Shown: positions 10,401 to 21,700 of the stretch, in pieces
Layout: the number at the start of each line of letters is the position of its first letter
Numbering within the stretch: the stretch's first letter is position 1
Assembly: GCA_016165875.1 (NCBI GenBank)
Contig: JABBOT010000022.1
Location: 3,685,333-3,749,332 of the forward strand
Length of the DNA: 64,000 nt
From: Acanthopleura granulata
Lineage: Eukaryota; Mollusca; Polyplacophora; Chitonida; Chitonidae
Reading direction: 5' to 3'
Program-made: the position numbers and the translations under genes
The notes under the pieces: generated by a model
What the model saw: the letters and a program-made list of their open reading frames with translations, nothing else
What the model was told of the DNA's origin: nothing
The model's database searches: none

Positions 10401-13305
10401 TTTGTTTTGCCATAGTTGTATCTCTTTAAAAGCTATTTCCGAGGTTTCATTCACACTCATGTATTGACAAAGTAAGGCGTCATGAATAAGTTTCAGTTTT
10501 TTTTTCTCTGTAGCAAATTCTTCCAGGACAAGTACGGCGTTGCCAAAACCACCTCGGCTTACTACTCCGGTGCCATATATGACGTTTCCATGGTGATGTC
10601 CCCCGTGATTGGAATCGTTGTTGTAAGTAAGCCCATCCGTAGATGTAAGTTCATTATATACATCCTGTTACAATAAGGGGTTATTTGGTGAACTGAGAAA
10701 AATAATCACCATGCAGTTTATCGGCATGCTATTTCCGCGGAAAAAATAGGGTTTATAACTCACTTTTGCGAGCAGAGGTGGGGATCGGGTTTCTGCCCTC
10801 AGTAGAGCCGCATGAAAGTCTTACAATCTTCGGGGCGTGTTTAGTGCACATTATAAGAGTTGATGCCTCCGTACCTGAGGAGTTCGCAAGCTATAGGGCA
10901 GCACAATGACCCTGGAGCATCTCATCAATTCGGTCGCTGTGAGTTCAAGTCCAGTTCATGTTGAATTCCTCTCATCGTGAATCCTGTTGGAATAAATGAA
11001 TAAATGATAAAGAGTCGAGTAATGGTCGGCTATGAATTACTTTGCCTTAGTGGGATGGATGTCGTGTTTGGTGTCTTCAGCATGGCCTTTCAGTGGGGCA
11101 TAAAACTGTGACGACAGTAGTGCCAATCTGTCACCACGATACACTATGTGGTGTTAGCAAAATCCTGTTTCAGACGTCAAAACTCAAGAGGCATGGGAGC
11201 ACAGTTTGTAGGGCGGCGATGTATAAGCTTTAAAACCACATACCACATCAGCATACATTGAAAAGACTGAATTTCATTCATTTCATTTTGTTATTCAATA
11301 TTTACAATGGTGTAAAATTAAATAACTAAATGATTGACTGACTCTGTGACCTTTCATGTGAATATATGAGTTGTGGCTCCTTGATATTGTAAATACTCAC
11401 AAGATAGCATAATGGAAAGAGAATTTGTTTCAGTCATCGGAGTTTAACTCATTCTGATTTGGAACACATTACGTTGTGTGTTTTCTGTTTCCAGGATAGA
11501 CTGGGTTACCGAGGTTGGATAATGGTAGCTTGCTCGGCCCTCACCATTCCCATGTTCCCACTGCTGGCCTACACTGACATTCATCCGTTAGCCGTCACGG
11601 TGTCGTTAGGCTTCACGTACGTCATAGCTGCAGTACGTTCCATAGATATGATTCAAATATCGACACATCGTATACGGAGGAAACTGGTATTCAAGTCATG
11701 CCTGATGACTGTAAGATTGGCAGTTGTGGTTCTTTCTTGGCTTGTCACCCATTGGCTCAAGAAAACAGTGTCCTGCAGTAAACTGTACCAGATTGAAACG
11801 TCATGTGTGGAGGGTCTTTGTCATGGCACTATATGTGTTCGTATTGAGACTACCTTTGTATGCTGGCATTCATACAGGAATGAATAGCTGAATTTGGTTT
11901 TAGGCCGCTTCGGCAGTATTTCAGCCATATCATGGCGCCCTAACAAGAAACGAATCGTCGAATGTCGCAAAAGGCTTTAAGCAAATATATACATTTCAGT
12001 TACAGAATTGTAATGGTAAGTTTTAGAAAGCTTTTAATTCAGATATGCTCGTATATATTTTGGGATCTATTGTTTTTAGCAGTCATTGTTTAATAATTGT
12101 GACTGGACGTTTTTCTCTTGTCATCAGATAAGCATGTGGCCGACGCAGGCCTTGGTTGTTCCCATGGCAACAGTAGGTACTGCATTTGGGATAACGACAT
12201 GCGCACAAGGGCTTGGTATGGGCCTAACGAATGTAGGTGTCGGTCAAATCCTCGGAACAGACACACAGTAAGTTAAGAACTAATTTCGTATCAAATAACA
12301 TTAATTTTGATTCCTAAATGTATATACTGCCTGTGGTGAATAATTGCAGTAGTACTACATCTATATAGCTTGTCATCAAAATGTCATTTCGTTCGTGGTT
12401 TGAAAATCAGGGAGTGTATCATTCTATGAGCTTAGTCTGTCTGGACGAAGACATCTGTGAAAGGTACCTTAGCGAATTTGCAATGAACTTAAGGTTATCT
12501 GAATATAATTCTGTCGGACTCTTTGTTACTTCATCGAAATCACTGGAGTTAGGTCTTAGGTTTGAAGTAAACAAACTTGATGCTTCCGTCTTTGGCGCTT
12601 TACATTAAACGGATATGCCAAGTGCTAGGCATATCAATGCCAATGTACTTGGTGGTATAAATACAGGGTAAATATGACCATAATAATGTTGAATACGACT
12701 GAAAACCCGAATCTAGCAAAAAGACCAACTCTTCTGGCGTTTGATTAATACATTGGACTATAAATTCATGGCATTAAATGTGATGTTGCAGAGTGTCTCT
12801 ACTGGAGAAGCTAGCACGCTGGAGATGGGCTCTGGTGCTACTGACCTGTATCTCGGTTGGTGCTCTCGCAGTCTCTTTTCTGCTTAATGTACTCAACTAT
12901 AAACAGGTAAATTATACTGCATTGTGGGATGAACAGCATTTTCCCTTGACTTAAAAAAATTGTAGCTTTGTTGATTGATTAATATGCATCAAAGCTTAAT
13001 CTTTCGTTAAAGTCAATCAATTTCTTCGGAAATAATTCATTCATCGAGGTACAGGTACAACACTTGGAACACGGAATGTGGCTGGCTGAAACACTTCCAG
13101 TTTATATACACAAGAAAGAGAGACGCTAGACGCGTTATATGACTAAGTTATTTCATGATGTAATGACTGTTTATTTTCATTCTTTTTACAGAAGGGTGCT
13201 CTGAACATGACTAGAAAGCAGATGCTATCTCAGTCGGGTTACAACGACGACAGCGAACCTTCGGAAACAGACTCGTTACTTCCTTCGCGCAGGCGCATTA
13301 ACTGA
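4454..13305 (+). CDS. MFSD1-like MFS transporter, paralogue A
   Basis: A twelve-helix major facilitator transporter, closest from memory to MFSD1, a lysosomal membrane exporter linked to dipeptide transport. Exons with matching phases: 4454-4469 (tentative start), 5674-5774, 6371-6483, 6956-7011, 7592-7741, 9063-9221, 9552-9667, 10015-10115, 10514-10622, 11495-11632, 12128-12267, 12792-12906, 13192-13305; about 475 aa. Markers are VGSYFCFDMPSVLQ in helix 1, LSPANYNLLYAIFSW before helix 2, AGYFIDKVGNR (MFS motif A-like loop), VGRLLLGSGNGSL (helix 4), DRVTAFWFKDKELAMAFG and SFSRLGSVLNF (helix 5). Every exon from 4 to 12 has the same length as its counterpart in the downstream paralogue. The 16-bp exon 1 is inferred: it has an ATG in good context, a GTGAGC donor and the same length and phase as exon 1 of paralogue B. 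The C-terminus holds ETDSLL, an acidic dileucine (ExxxLL) motif typical of lysosomal sorting. Substrate is unknown. Confidence 0.85.
5191..5384. repeat. MITE-like element with about 56-bp terminal inverted repeats
   Basis: The left arm (5191-5246, starting ATTGTATGGTGGGTTTGT) pairs with the right arm (5329-5384, ending AACCCACCATACAAT), both reaching inward to GTGACGTCAC. The total is about 194 bp with no coding capacity, in intron 1 of transporter gene A. Size and structure fit a non-autonomous DNA transposon; target-site duplications are not obvious. Confidence 0.65.
6671..6789. repeat. Near-perfect fold-back hairpin
   Basis: Arms of about 44 bp (6671-6714 and 6746-6789, AAATAAGCAGAGTAACTCCG and its complement) differ at two positions and enclose a 31-bp loop that itself contains a GACTTAATTAAAGTC palindrome. 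It lies in intron 3 of transporter gene A. It could be a small fold-back MITE; the strong hairpin would also form in RNA. Confidence 0.8.
7800..8720. repeat. Degenerate intronic repeat, roughly 100-bp spacing
   Basis: In intron 5 of transporter gene A, variants of CCACCAAGYARYAC recur (near 8189, 8226, 8334, 8431, 8590 and 8687), alternating with ATGAGAAATSTCRGATATTAAATAAA-like segments (near 7944 and 8138). This looks like an old, diverged tandem repeat. Unit boundaries cannot be set by eye. Confidence 0.4.
10890..11015 (+). mobile_element. tRNA-derived SINE, internally deleted
   Basis: The head portion (AATGACCCTGGAGC, then GGTCGCTGTGAGTTCAAGTC with a B-box-like core) runs quickly into an AATAAATGAATAAATGATAAA tail. 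It is in intron 9 of transporter gene A and shows that this family has its tRNA head 5' and its A/T tail 3'. Confidence 0.65.
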
Positions 13306-14730
13306 GACCACGAAAAGTAGTTCGATATTCAAGGCATCAAGGACAAAGTGGAAAATTTAACTGCCCATTCTTATTAACCATTCTTATTGTTTACAGTCAG
13401 TCGAATTGCTTTGATAACCGGATCCCTCCCCCCTTCGACCATAGCTAGAGAGTCCATACATGCTTATGAGGAGCTGTCAAGAGCTAAATCATGTACCATG
13501 GTATATCAAAGACATTCTGCCCTGTGCACTTGCACCAGACTTATACCCGATGTACAATCTCTGTGGTAATCTCATACAAGACTTATCTCAGTGTTATATA
13601 CCTTTGAACCATTCTGAGAATTTTTTTTTCAGTGTCTGTTGATAAATCACAGTTTTGCCAAACGGTTTTAATAAAGGCACAACATGGCGTTGCGCGAGAC
13701 ATCCTCCCAGTCATGATATGTTAGGTTTTATCATGGATATAACAGGAGCAACTGCTCTGTCATTGCTACTTTGCCATTTCTTTTTGGCAAACTGGTAACC
13801 TATTACTCATGCTTTGCAAGAAAACAGTGATCCATTCAGCCTCGGATGCTAGTCTCCATCACACAGGAAAGGCAACCTCATTCAAAGCACATGTATGTAA
13901 TTTCACCATTTATTTCCACGAAAGCCACTGTCATCAGTTTCACCGGATACAACAACAACAATAAAGTCAATATCCTGCGAAAGATAACAGATGGCCAAGC
14001 GAAGTATTATCCAACTTGGGGCATGAATCATAATGAGTTGTTGGGTATGTTCTACCAGGGTAGGCACTGTGTAACACTTGCTATACCTAAATATATCTTA
14101 AAGTAAACATACACATTAAATGTAAGCCGGTCTGACTGGAACAGCCTTAAGAATCCATATACCTGCACTAGTGCTTATGCAACCTGGATCGTAGAACAAT
14201 ATTTAGCTAATTTTCCAGAATTGCCGATCTTTGAAACGTTTAAATCAATCATCAGACATTTCTGTGGATAACAAATCTGGCCTTTTAGGGATCCCCGGGG
14301 AAGGAATAGGAATGGAAATACATGCAATGAAATCTGGTTTTATACCTTCTCAGAGGAAAATGTCACTACAGAGATGTCAGAGAGGAATTGCTATTTTTAG
14401 GCTTAACGCACCAACCACCTGACACACGAAGAGAGAGCAAAAACGATTTCAAAGTGACGACATTGTCATGTGCTGCGAATCAAATCAAGATTGCCTTCTG
14501 CTCCTTGTGTGCCTTGTAGATTCAAGCTGATCAGGCACATTTTCCCAATGGAACGCCCGTGATTCTCCGGCTTTTTCCGTAAAGTCAAGTCAAATGAAAT
14601 CCTAAAATAGTAACGTAAGATCCAGCATCTTGAGGATTCGTGTTCCACAAGTCAGTAACTCAGTAATGGACAGATCTTCCCGCATGAACAGGGAAGTTTC
14701 AAGCTTTCCAACGTTTTATCTCTTCTGGTG
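13306..14730. other. 3' UTR of transporter A and intergenic spacer
   Basis: No further coding exon is recognised. The first about 370 bp are the likely 3' UTR. Short open frames at 13846-14106 and 14231-14422 have no motif or splice support. Confidence 0.45.
13670..13675 (+). promoter_or_regulatory. Candidate polyadenylation signal, transporter A
   Basis: AATAAA 365 bp after the stop codon of transporter gene A, the first canonical signal seen downstream on this strand. Confidence 0.5.
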
Positions 14731-14880
14731 ATACGTCATACTTCTTGTGTACGTGTACTCGTGAAGCAGTGACGTTATACACAAGTATTATCGTGTAACC
14801 ACACAGTCTTATAGGTCACACTTTTTTATGTACGTGTGTACATGAAGCCATGACGCTATACACAGGCATCATTGCTTGTC
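14731..14880 (+). repeat. Diverged 80-bp direct duplication
   Basis: Two copies start at 14731 and 14811. Both have a 'TCA.ACTT' start, then 'TGTACGTGTG.AC..GAAGC', then 'TGACG.TATACACA.G.AT.AT'. It lies between the two transporter genes. Confidence 0.6.
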
Positions 14881-15737
14881 GGATGTGTTTTACATAGGTT
14901 GGTACCCGTACTGACTTGATAAGGCGGGGAAAAAGGCCTTGACTTATGGATCATTAAACTATAATGCAATAGGTAGGTGTGTGAGTATACCTGATTAACA
15001 TGTCTTTGGAAGGTGTATCTACCGCCCCTTGTTGAGAAACCTCCTGATTTAAAACATGATCTCTAAGCAGCCAGAGAAGGATTTGAATCTGTTATCTCAA
15101 TGGTACGACTAATGAAATTCAGGCAGTACATGTGTTAGCTCGCTTGGGGTAAGTATGTAAGTTTACGAACGTGTTGACAACGCTCCCCAACACGATCGAC
15201 GGTCTTATTTTTTTGTGTGAAGCTGACAACTTAGCTCTGGCGGGCGTTTATTTTGTCAGCACGTGATAAGTCTTCTTGGCATCACGTGGGAGCTCTTCGC
15301 CTGGTCGCATGACACCTCCCTTCTCCTTAACTCTACTTTCCAGTACTGTGGCTGGCCTTTGAAATCAAGAGTTTACACTTAGGACTCCATCACTTAGGCT
15401 TACATGTTAGGTATAGGTCATACGACGTACAGTACATATAGCCATTAATAGTCCTTTTACAGAATGTTTACCGTCTAGTCCCTTAACACGAGTGTGATAC
15501 TGCAGAATGTAGATAACTATCAATCTCGTCAGACCATTCTTCGTATTAAAAAAACAATGGCTTATTTCCTTGAATTAAATAAACTGTGTTAGTGTCTCAT
15601 GTCTGTCTTCATGAGAGATGTCCCCTCCACAAGAACCCCGTAACGAAGTGTATCTTATCGGTGACATCTACGGCCTGTCACACAGTGGCGATGTGGAGTT
15701 GGGACTCAGTCCTAGGACCGGTGTTTGACAGGGTATA
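14881..15737. other. Region upstream of transporter gene B
   Basis: No repeat or gene is recognised. It presumably holds the promoter and 5' UTR of transporter gene B; no convincing TATA box was identified. Confidence 0.3.
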
Positions 15738-18700
15738 ATGGACCCTTCCTCCCGTAAGTTGGTTTCTAAATTATTTTGTGTCGATTTTGGTGAATGCACT
15801 CCTATGTTTTCCATAATATATTGGTCCGTGTTTATTTAGAATTTTCCTTACAAACATGAAAATAAGTTTTTCTTCAGTTCTAGGTGTAGAGGGCTAAGGC
15901 CTACATAAAAACATGTGCCGGTACGATATACATATATTATAGAATATAGTTCTCCGTAACTCTCAGTTCTCCAACGTATCGCATTTCAAGACAACTGACC
16001 ACATTATTATTAATTGTTGATTATCCGTTTGAACATATTTCACGTACAATACGAAAGGGTAACCCTGACTAATCAAATAACATACTGATTGTTGATGAGG
16101 CATAGGCACGTTATAAAATCTCTATATTTCCAGGTATACTTATCTCTTTGTTTTAGGTTCATTCCGATTTATCGTTTTATTTTTCAACTGCATCCTGACA
16201 TTTGGACCATACTTCTGCTATGATATGCCAACGGTTTTACAGAATGAACTTCAAGGGGTAGGCCTAAGATTTATACAGGCTAGGCAACCATTATTGAGTA
16301 ACAGAGCTGAAGCTATATCAAAGGCTATATGTTTCGGTTATATGTTTGGGACGCGCAAGCGCATCATTGAGTCTTTCTCCTTTCTTATTGTTCATTGGTC
16401 TTTACCTTTAAAGATCCTCTTTGTGTATAACAGGGAGCTTAGGGAACCCAAAATATAATATTGCTAGTAAATAGGAAAGAACTGGTGTTATGTGTAATGT
16501 TTCAGAAACTGATAAACATATGGATCAAGTGCGAAGATGAATAAATGAATGCATTCACATGACACAGCTTTACATCTGATTTCGTTGCCTTGACTCGTAC
16601 ATTTTCCTTCCGTAGACCAACATTTATTACATACAAGTTGTATAAGACACTGCACTATGAAAACTACTGCCTGTGTCATTTTTATGTTATTTTCTTTTTC
16701 AGATCCCCAACAAGACGTGTGAGTCTCATGAGACTAACCCCACCCCCTGGCTCTGCTGTGACGATTGTACAGGATTGTCCCCAGCCCAGTACAACCTGCT
16801 CTTTGCCGTCTTCTCATGGGTGTAAATACATACTGCTTATCCTGGTCGAAAGAGAAAGTGAAAGAGAAAGTGAAAGAACACTCGATGTGATGCATAAGAA
16901 AACAGATGAGCATACGGACACATATTCAGACAGACATATGGAGGCGACCAAGATACATACATAGATATATACATGAATATGCAATGTGAGACAGACTCAG
17001 GCAACGACAGACATAAAGAAAAAGTGCCATATTTATTCAAAATGCTTTTACGTGTGACCATTCCATTTGCCAACGATCACACTGTGGTCGTTGCTCTGGT
17101 TTTACTTTGAAAGCTGATTAATGGTTCATATTTGATGTTCAACATATATCGTTTAATGAATACTAGAGTAATTTTCATAAAAAATTCAGCATCATAAACG
17201 AAATAGTGTTAAAAAAGCAACAAATTTAAAAGCGCATGTGTGAAATACACTATGACAGATAGTGGCATCAAATGTCTCGGACGCGGTATATTTAAGACTG
17301 GTTGCCCTTTTAATACTGTTTCATCTAAATGACACTGCATGGGCTTAAGATTGAAAGTATCTGTAATATTCATTCAGTGATGTTTGTGAAATGTCAACGT
17401 TTTTGAAAGATGTTGAATAACTGGATATTGAAGAGGGTTATCGTTTATTCTGGCCCAGCAAATATAAGGAGAGAGAACAAAGCTACACAGACACAGAAAT
17501 AAGCAGGTCGAGATAGTCGTACAGTCGTACATTTCCGGGAGACGGGCATGGTGATGTCTAAAAGGACTACTGACTGCTAATATTCATAGACACTTAGCAA
17601 ATTAATGTATTTTAAATATATTTCTGTTTCCAGAAACTCAGTGACTGTGTTGTTTACTGGGTTTTTGACGGACAAACTCGGCAACAGAGGTAATCAATAA
17701 CTAATTTTTCTCAATTACATTGACTAGAAATCTGTAGTACACATGCACTGGAGATGTCACATTTGCTCATTTTTCTTCTCATAACTGAAGTTTCCACACA
17801 TGCCTGGTCCTGTGACGTATTCAGATAATAACAATTAATCCATGTATCCAATGTACTCCATGATTAGCGTTGGCCAGCAGCTGTTAAACCATTCACCCCA
17901 TACCTGAGGTCATCCCTTATGCCTTCAACGTTGACTCTGCATGGCGTCCGGTGGAAAAGCAGAGTTCAATTTAAGCACGTGTAACATGTTTTTATCAATG
18001 AGGTGCCAGAGCATAATTAATATCACATAATTAATATCAACTTAGAAACATGGTCAGAGGGATCATGTGACTGAAGAAATGTGTTGAGAGATTTCATTGG
18101 CTAACGCGGTTACAACTAACCCGGATTGACGTCAAAACGAGCCATAACAATGAAAGAAAACAAGAGATCACCTGGAGAAGAGCCGTTGACATTGTGAAGG
18201 TGCTGTTAGATACGCTGGTCTGAAACCAGAGTAGAGAGTGAAAATCACCAGTGTTTTGTCGTATTGAAAACATTTCATGTTGATAGTTCTCGAAAATATG
18301 ATTGTATAGATGTAAACGAGTAGGGAACACAGCTAGGCTGATCACAATCGTGGATACACAAGACGCGTCATGTTATTAATAAATGTTTTCATCCAGTTAA
18401 CGACTTTTCATTACAGAATATCAGCTACTTTCAGAATATATATATATATATATTTTTATTATATATGGCGACTTCATTCATTTCGTGAAATGTCCACAAT
18501 GGGCCTCAGGTTTTCTGAACCAGCAAGTTGTATGAGATTTACTTTCTCTGGTGTCTTTTCACAGGTGTATACAGAAATGGCTGTTTCTAATTTGTATACT
18601 ATAGGCCTTGCGAGTATCGTGGTTCACGTTTCGGCGATGGTTTCATAAATGACGCTTAAGTTACATCCATCGTATCTTTTACTGGTTATTTATAGACGTA

Positions 18701-21700
18701 AATATTGTACGCTTCGGCAACTGTTTTCACAAAATTATCTCATAATATTGCATGTTTCAGCGGGGATTTCACGAATTGCGTGTTTTTACAGACTGTTTCC
18801 TAAAGAGTGAATTACGTACTGCATATATTGTATCTTTCCAGCGGCTGTTTTGCTGTATTCAGCGATTACTCTATTCGGAACCTCTTTGTTCGCGGTTGCA
18901 ACAATCACTTCTCTTCGGTCAACGTCGGCCATGTTCCCTCTCATGTTAATTGGGCGGATGATGCTTGGATCCGGAAATGGAGGGATGAGAAGTAAGAAAT
19001 ATACTTCACTGTTAACAAAAGCTCTTACGTTCTTCAGTTTCTGTCAGTTTTTATACAATTATAATGCAGACCTCAAACACCAAATTCAAGATTTATTCTA
19101 ACATTTAGTGTGTCACTAATGTAATTTAACAAATCGAAATGGTAACTGTTGGAGCTGGGTTCCCAATCTTAACTGAAATTGTGTTGTGTGACTTGGAGCT
19201 GCTTGAATGATGTAAATGTATACAAATAGATTGAGTCTAATGTTTTCTTCATACGTTATATGTATTTACTCTTTTAGTCGTACAGGACCGAGTAACAGCG
19301 TTTTGGTTCAAAAATAAGGAACTAGCCATGGCGTTCGGGATAATGCTGTCGTTCTCCAGACTGGGAAGTGTCCTTAACTTTTTTGTCACTGTGTCTCTGT
19401 ATGACAGATTTGGTATGACGTGGGCGTTTGGAACAGGTAAGCGCAGCTTATGCTTTAAGTTACCAAGAGATACATTAAAGAATTTTTACTCAACCTCATG
19501 GTAAATGCTTTAAGTTACCAAGAGATACATTAAAGAATTTTTACTCAACCTCATGGTAAATTCATCAACCAGGCTGTTCAACCTGTGTCAGACATCCGAA
19601 AAAGCTCAATTCGTGTTGCAAAATATTCCTTATACAGTTATAGTCTTATAAAATAGAGACAGTCGAAATCCAAATTTCGAAAATTTCCCGTTTGTGACTT
19701 ACTTCCTTTTGTCAGTGTAAGGCAGTTCAGTTTCCGTGAAGTCGGATTGACAAATGTAAAGTCGCTGAAACTCTTCGGGAAACAGTTTACCCTGTGCAAA
19801 ACAGATGGCTAAAGAGGATGTAAGAACTTGTCCTGCCTTTTAATCTCTGCCCACACATTCTCTCCGTTCATTGTTCACATATAGGAGCAGCTTTATGTGG
19901 TTTGGGATTCCTATCGGCCGTTGTCCTCAGTTCCCTAGACCAGCACGGGATACGACAGCTGGGACAGGAAGAGCAGATGGTGCTACAGTCAAAGGAAGTG
20001 GTAAATAAGGACGGAGTACATTTTGTTTCCAGCTACAAATGTATGGTTAACGATCGAGAAGGAGAGACTCTCATGGGTTTCACCAGGAGATTCAAAGGAC
20101 ATTTTAAACACGCACCGTTTCCTCTTATGACACTGCAGTGCTTATGTACTACACAAAGTTTGATGGATACACATTACAAGCACTCGTTAGAGTGAACTAC
20201 GAGATTTTCAATACTGCGTAATACACCGAACACTCTGTACCAATTCTTTTCTGTACACCATAAAGGTGCGGGACAATAATCTGTGCTCTTATTGCAGTGA
20301 GAAAACAGAGAAATTTCAACACCTTGTCCTGTTTTATCAACATGTAGAGTATAAGGTCTAGATAGAAAGCTTAAGTACTTTGACAAACCACATCATAATC
20401 TTTGGCTATGGCCAAAGCGAGCGCTCGCTTAATACACTAGCTACTATCGCAAAACAATACTTATACAACAACAAATTCCAAAAGAGTGAACTTGATGTTA
20501 ATGGGCTGATACATATAACTAATGAACAATTTGAGCGGGGAAAAGGTGTAGCAATTCTCTATCACGACATGAAAGCTTTTGGTAAAAAAGTGGGCAAAAT
20601 TGAAATTCAAATCAATGGCCAGGAATGAGGCCTCTGTCTGATCAGTTTAGTCGAAAAAATCAGTTGAAATAGGAGAGCTTGCTCTGTTATTTGGATTCAG
20701 ACTTTTTGGCACATATGTTATTAAACTTTTATCATACTCTACCGCTGTTTGGTTGGTCTTCTAGTCAGACTGAAGAGGACTTCCTTCTTCTGAGTATGAC
20801 ACTCTCATTCCGATCGCACTGCGCGTGAAACTCTAAGGGCCACAAGAAAGAAAGTTAAGAAAGAAAGAAAGAAAGTAACTTACTTGCCAACTATGAGTGG
20901 GTTTCTTCCACCCATGGAGTGAAATGTTCTTGCGTGTGGCGTTTGTCACTTACTTGCCAACTATGGGTAGGTATCTTCCATTCATGGAGTAAAATGTTCT
21001 TGAGTGTGGCGTTTGTCACTTACTTGCCAACTATGGGTGGGTTTCTTCCACTAATGGAGTGAAATATTCTTGAGTATGGCGTTTGTCACTTACTTGCCAA
21101 CTATGGGCGGGTTTCTTCCACCCATGGAGTGAAATGTTCTTGCGTGTGGCGTTTGTCACTTACTTGCCAACTATGGGCGGGTTTCTTCCACCCATGGAGT
21201 GAAATGTTCTTGCGTGTGGCGTTTGTCACTTACTTGCCAACTATGGGTGGGTTTCTTCCACCCATGGAGTGAAATGTTCCAGCGTGTGGCGTTAAACAAT
21301 AACCAAATAAATCAAAATATAACTAAAAGAAAGAAATACAAATTTAAATGATATAAATGAAAATTTTGCGTGATTTTACTTTCAGTTTTTTCACGTCTGA
21401 TCGTCAGTTTCCTTTTCTTACAGAGAGTCGTCCATATTCGTGATTTTCCAGGATTGTTTTGGCTGTTGGTGGCGACTGTTACCTTGTTTTACAGCGCTCT
21501 CATGCCATTCGTGGCTGATTCCAGGTATTTATATCATCTGTCCGAGACAGATCTATTCTAATTTCACATCAACTGTTAAATAACATCCTGATCTCATCCT
21601 GAGCCCATAGTGATGGAGCGCAGATGTAATGAGTTGATTGTAACCCGAAGCATATTGCGCAGTCATTCGGACCTCCTATCAAACACACTTCACCTCATAT

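Noticed and set aside
13846..14106. 86-codon open frame between the transporter genes
   Set aside because: No motif, no splice or promoter evidence, and composition like surrounding spacer.
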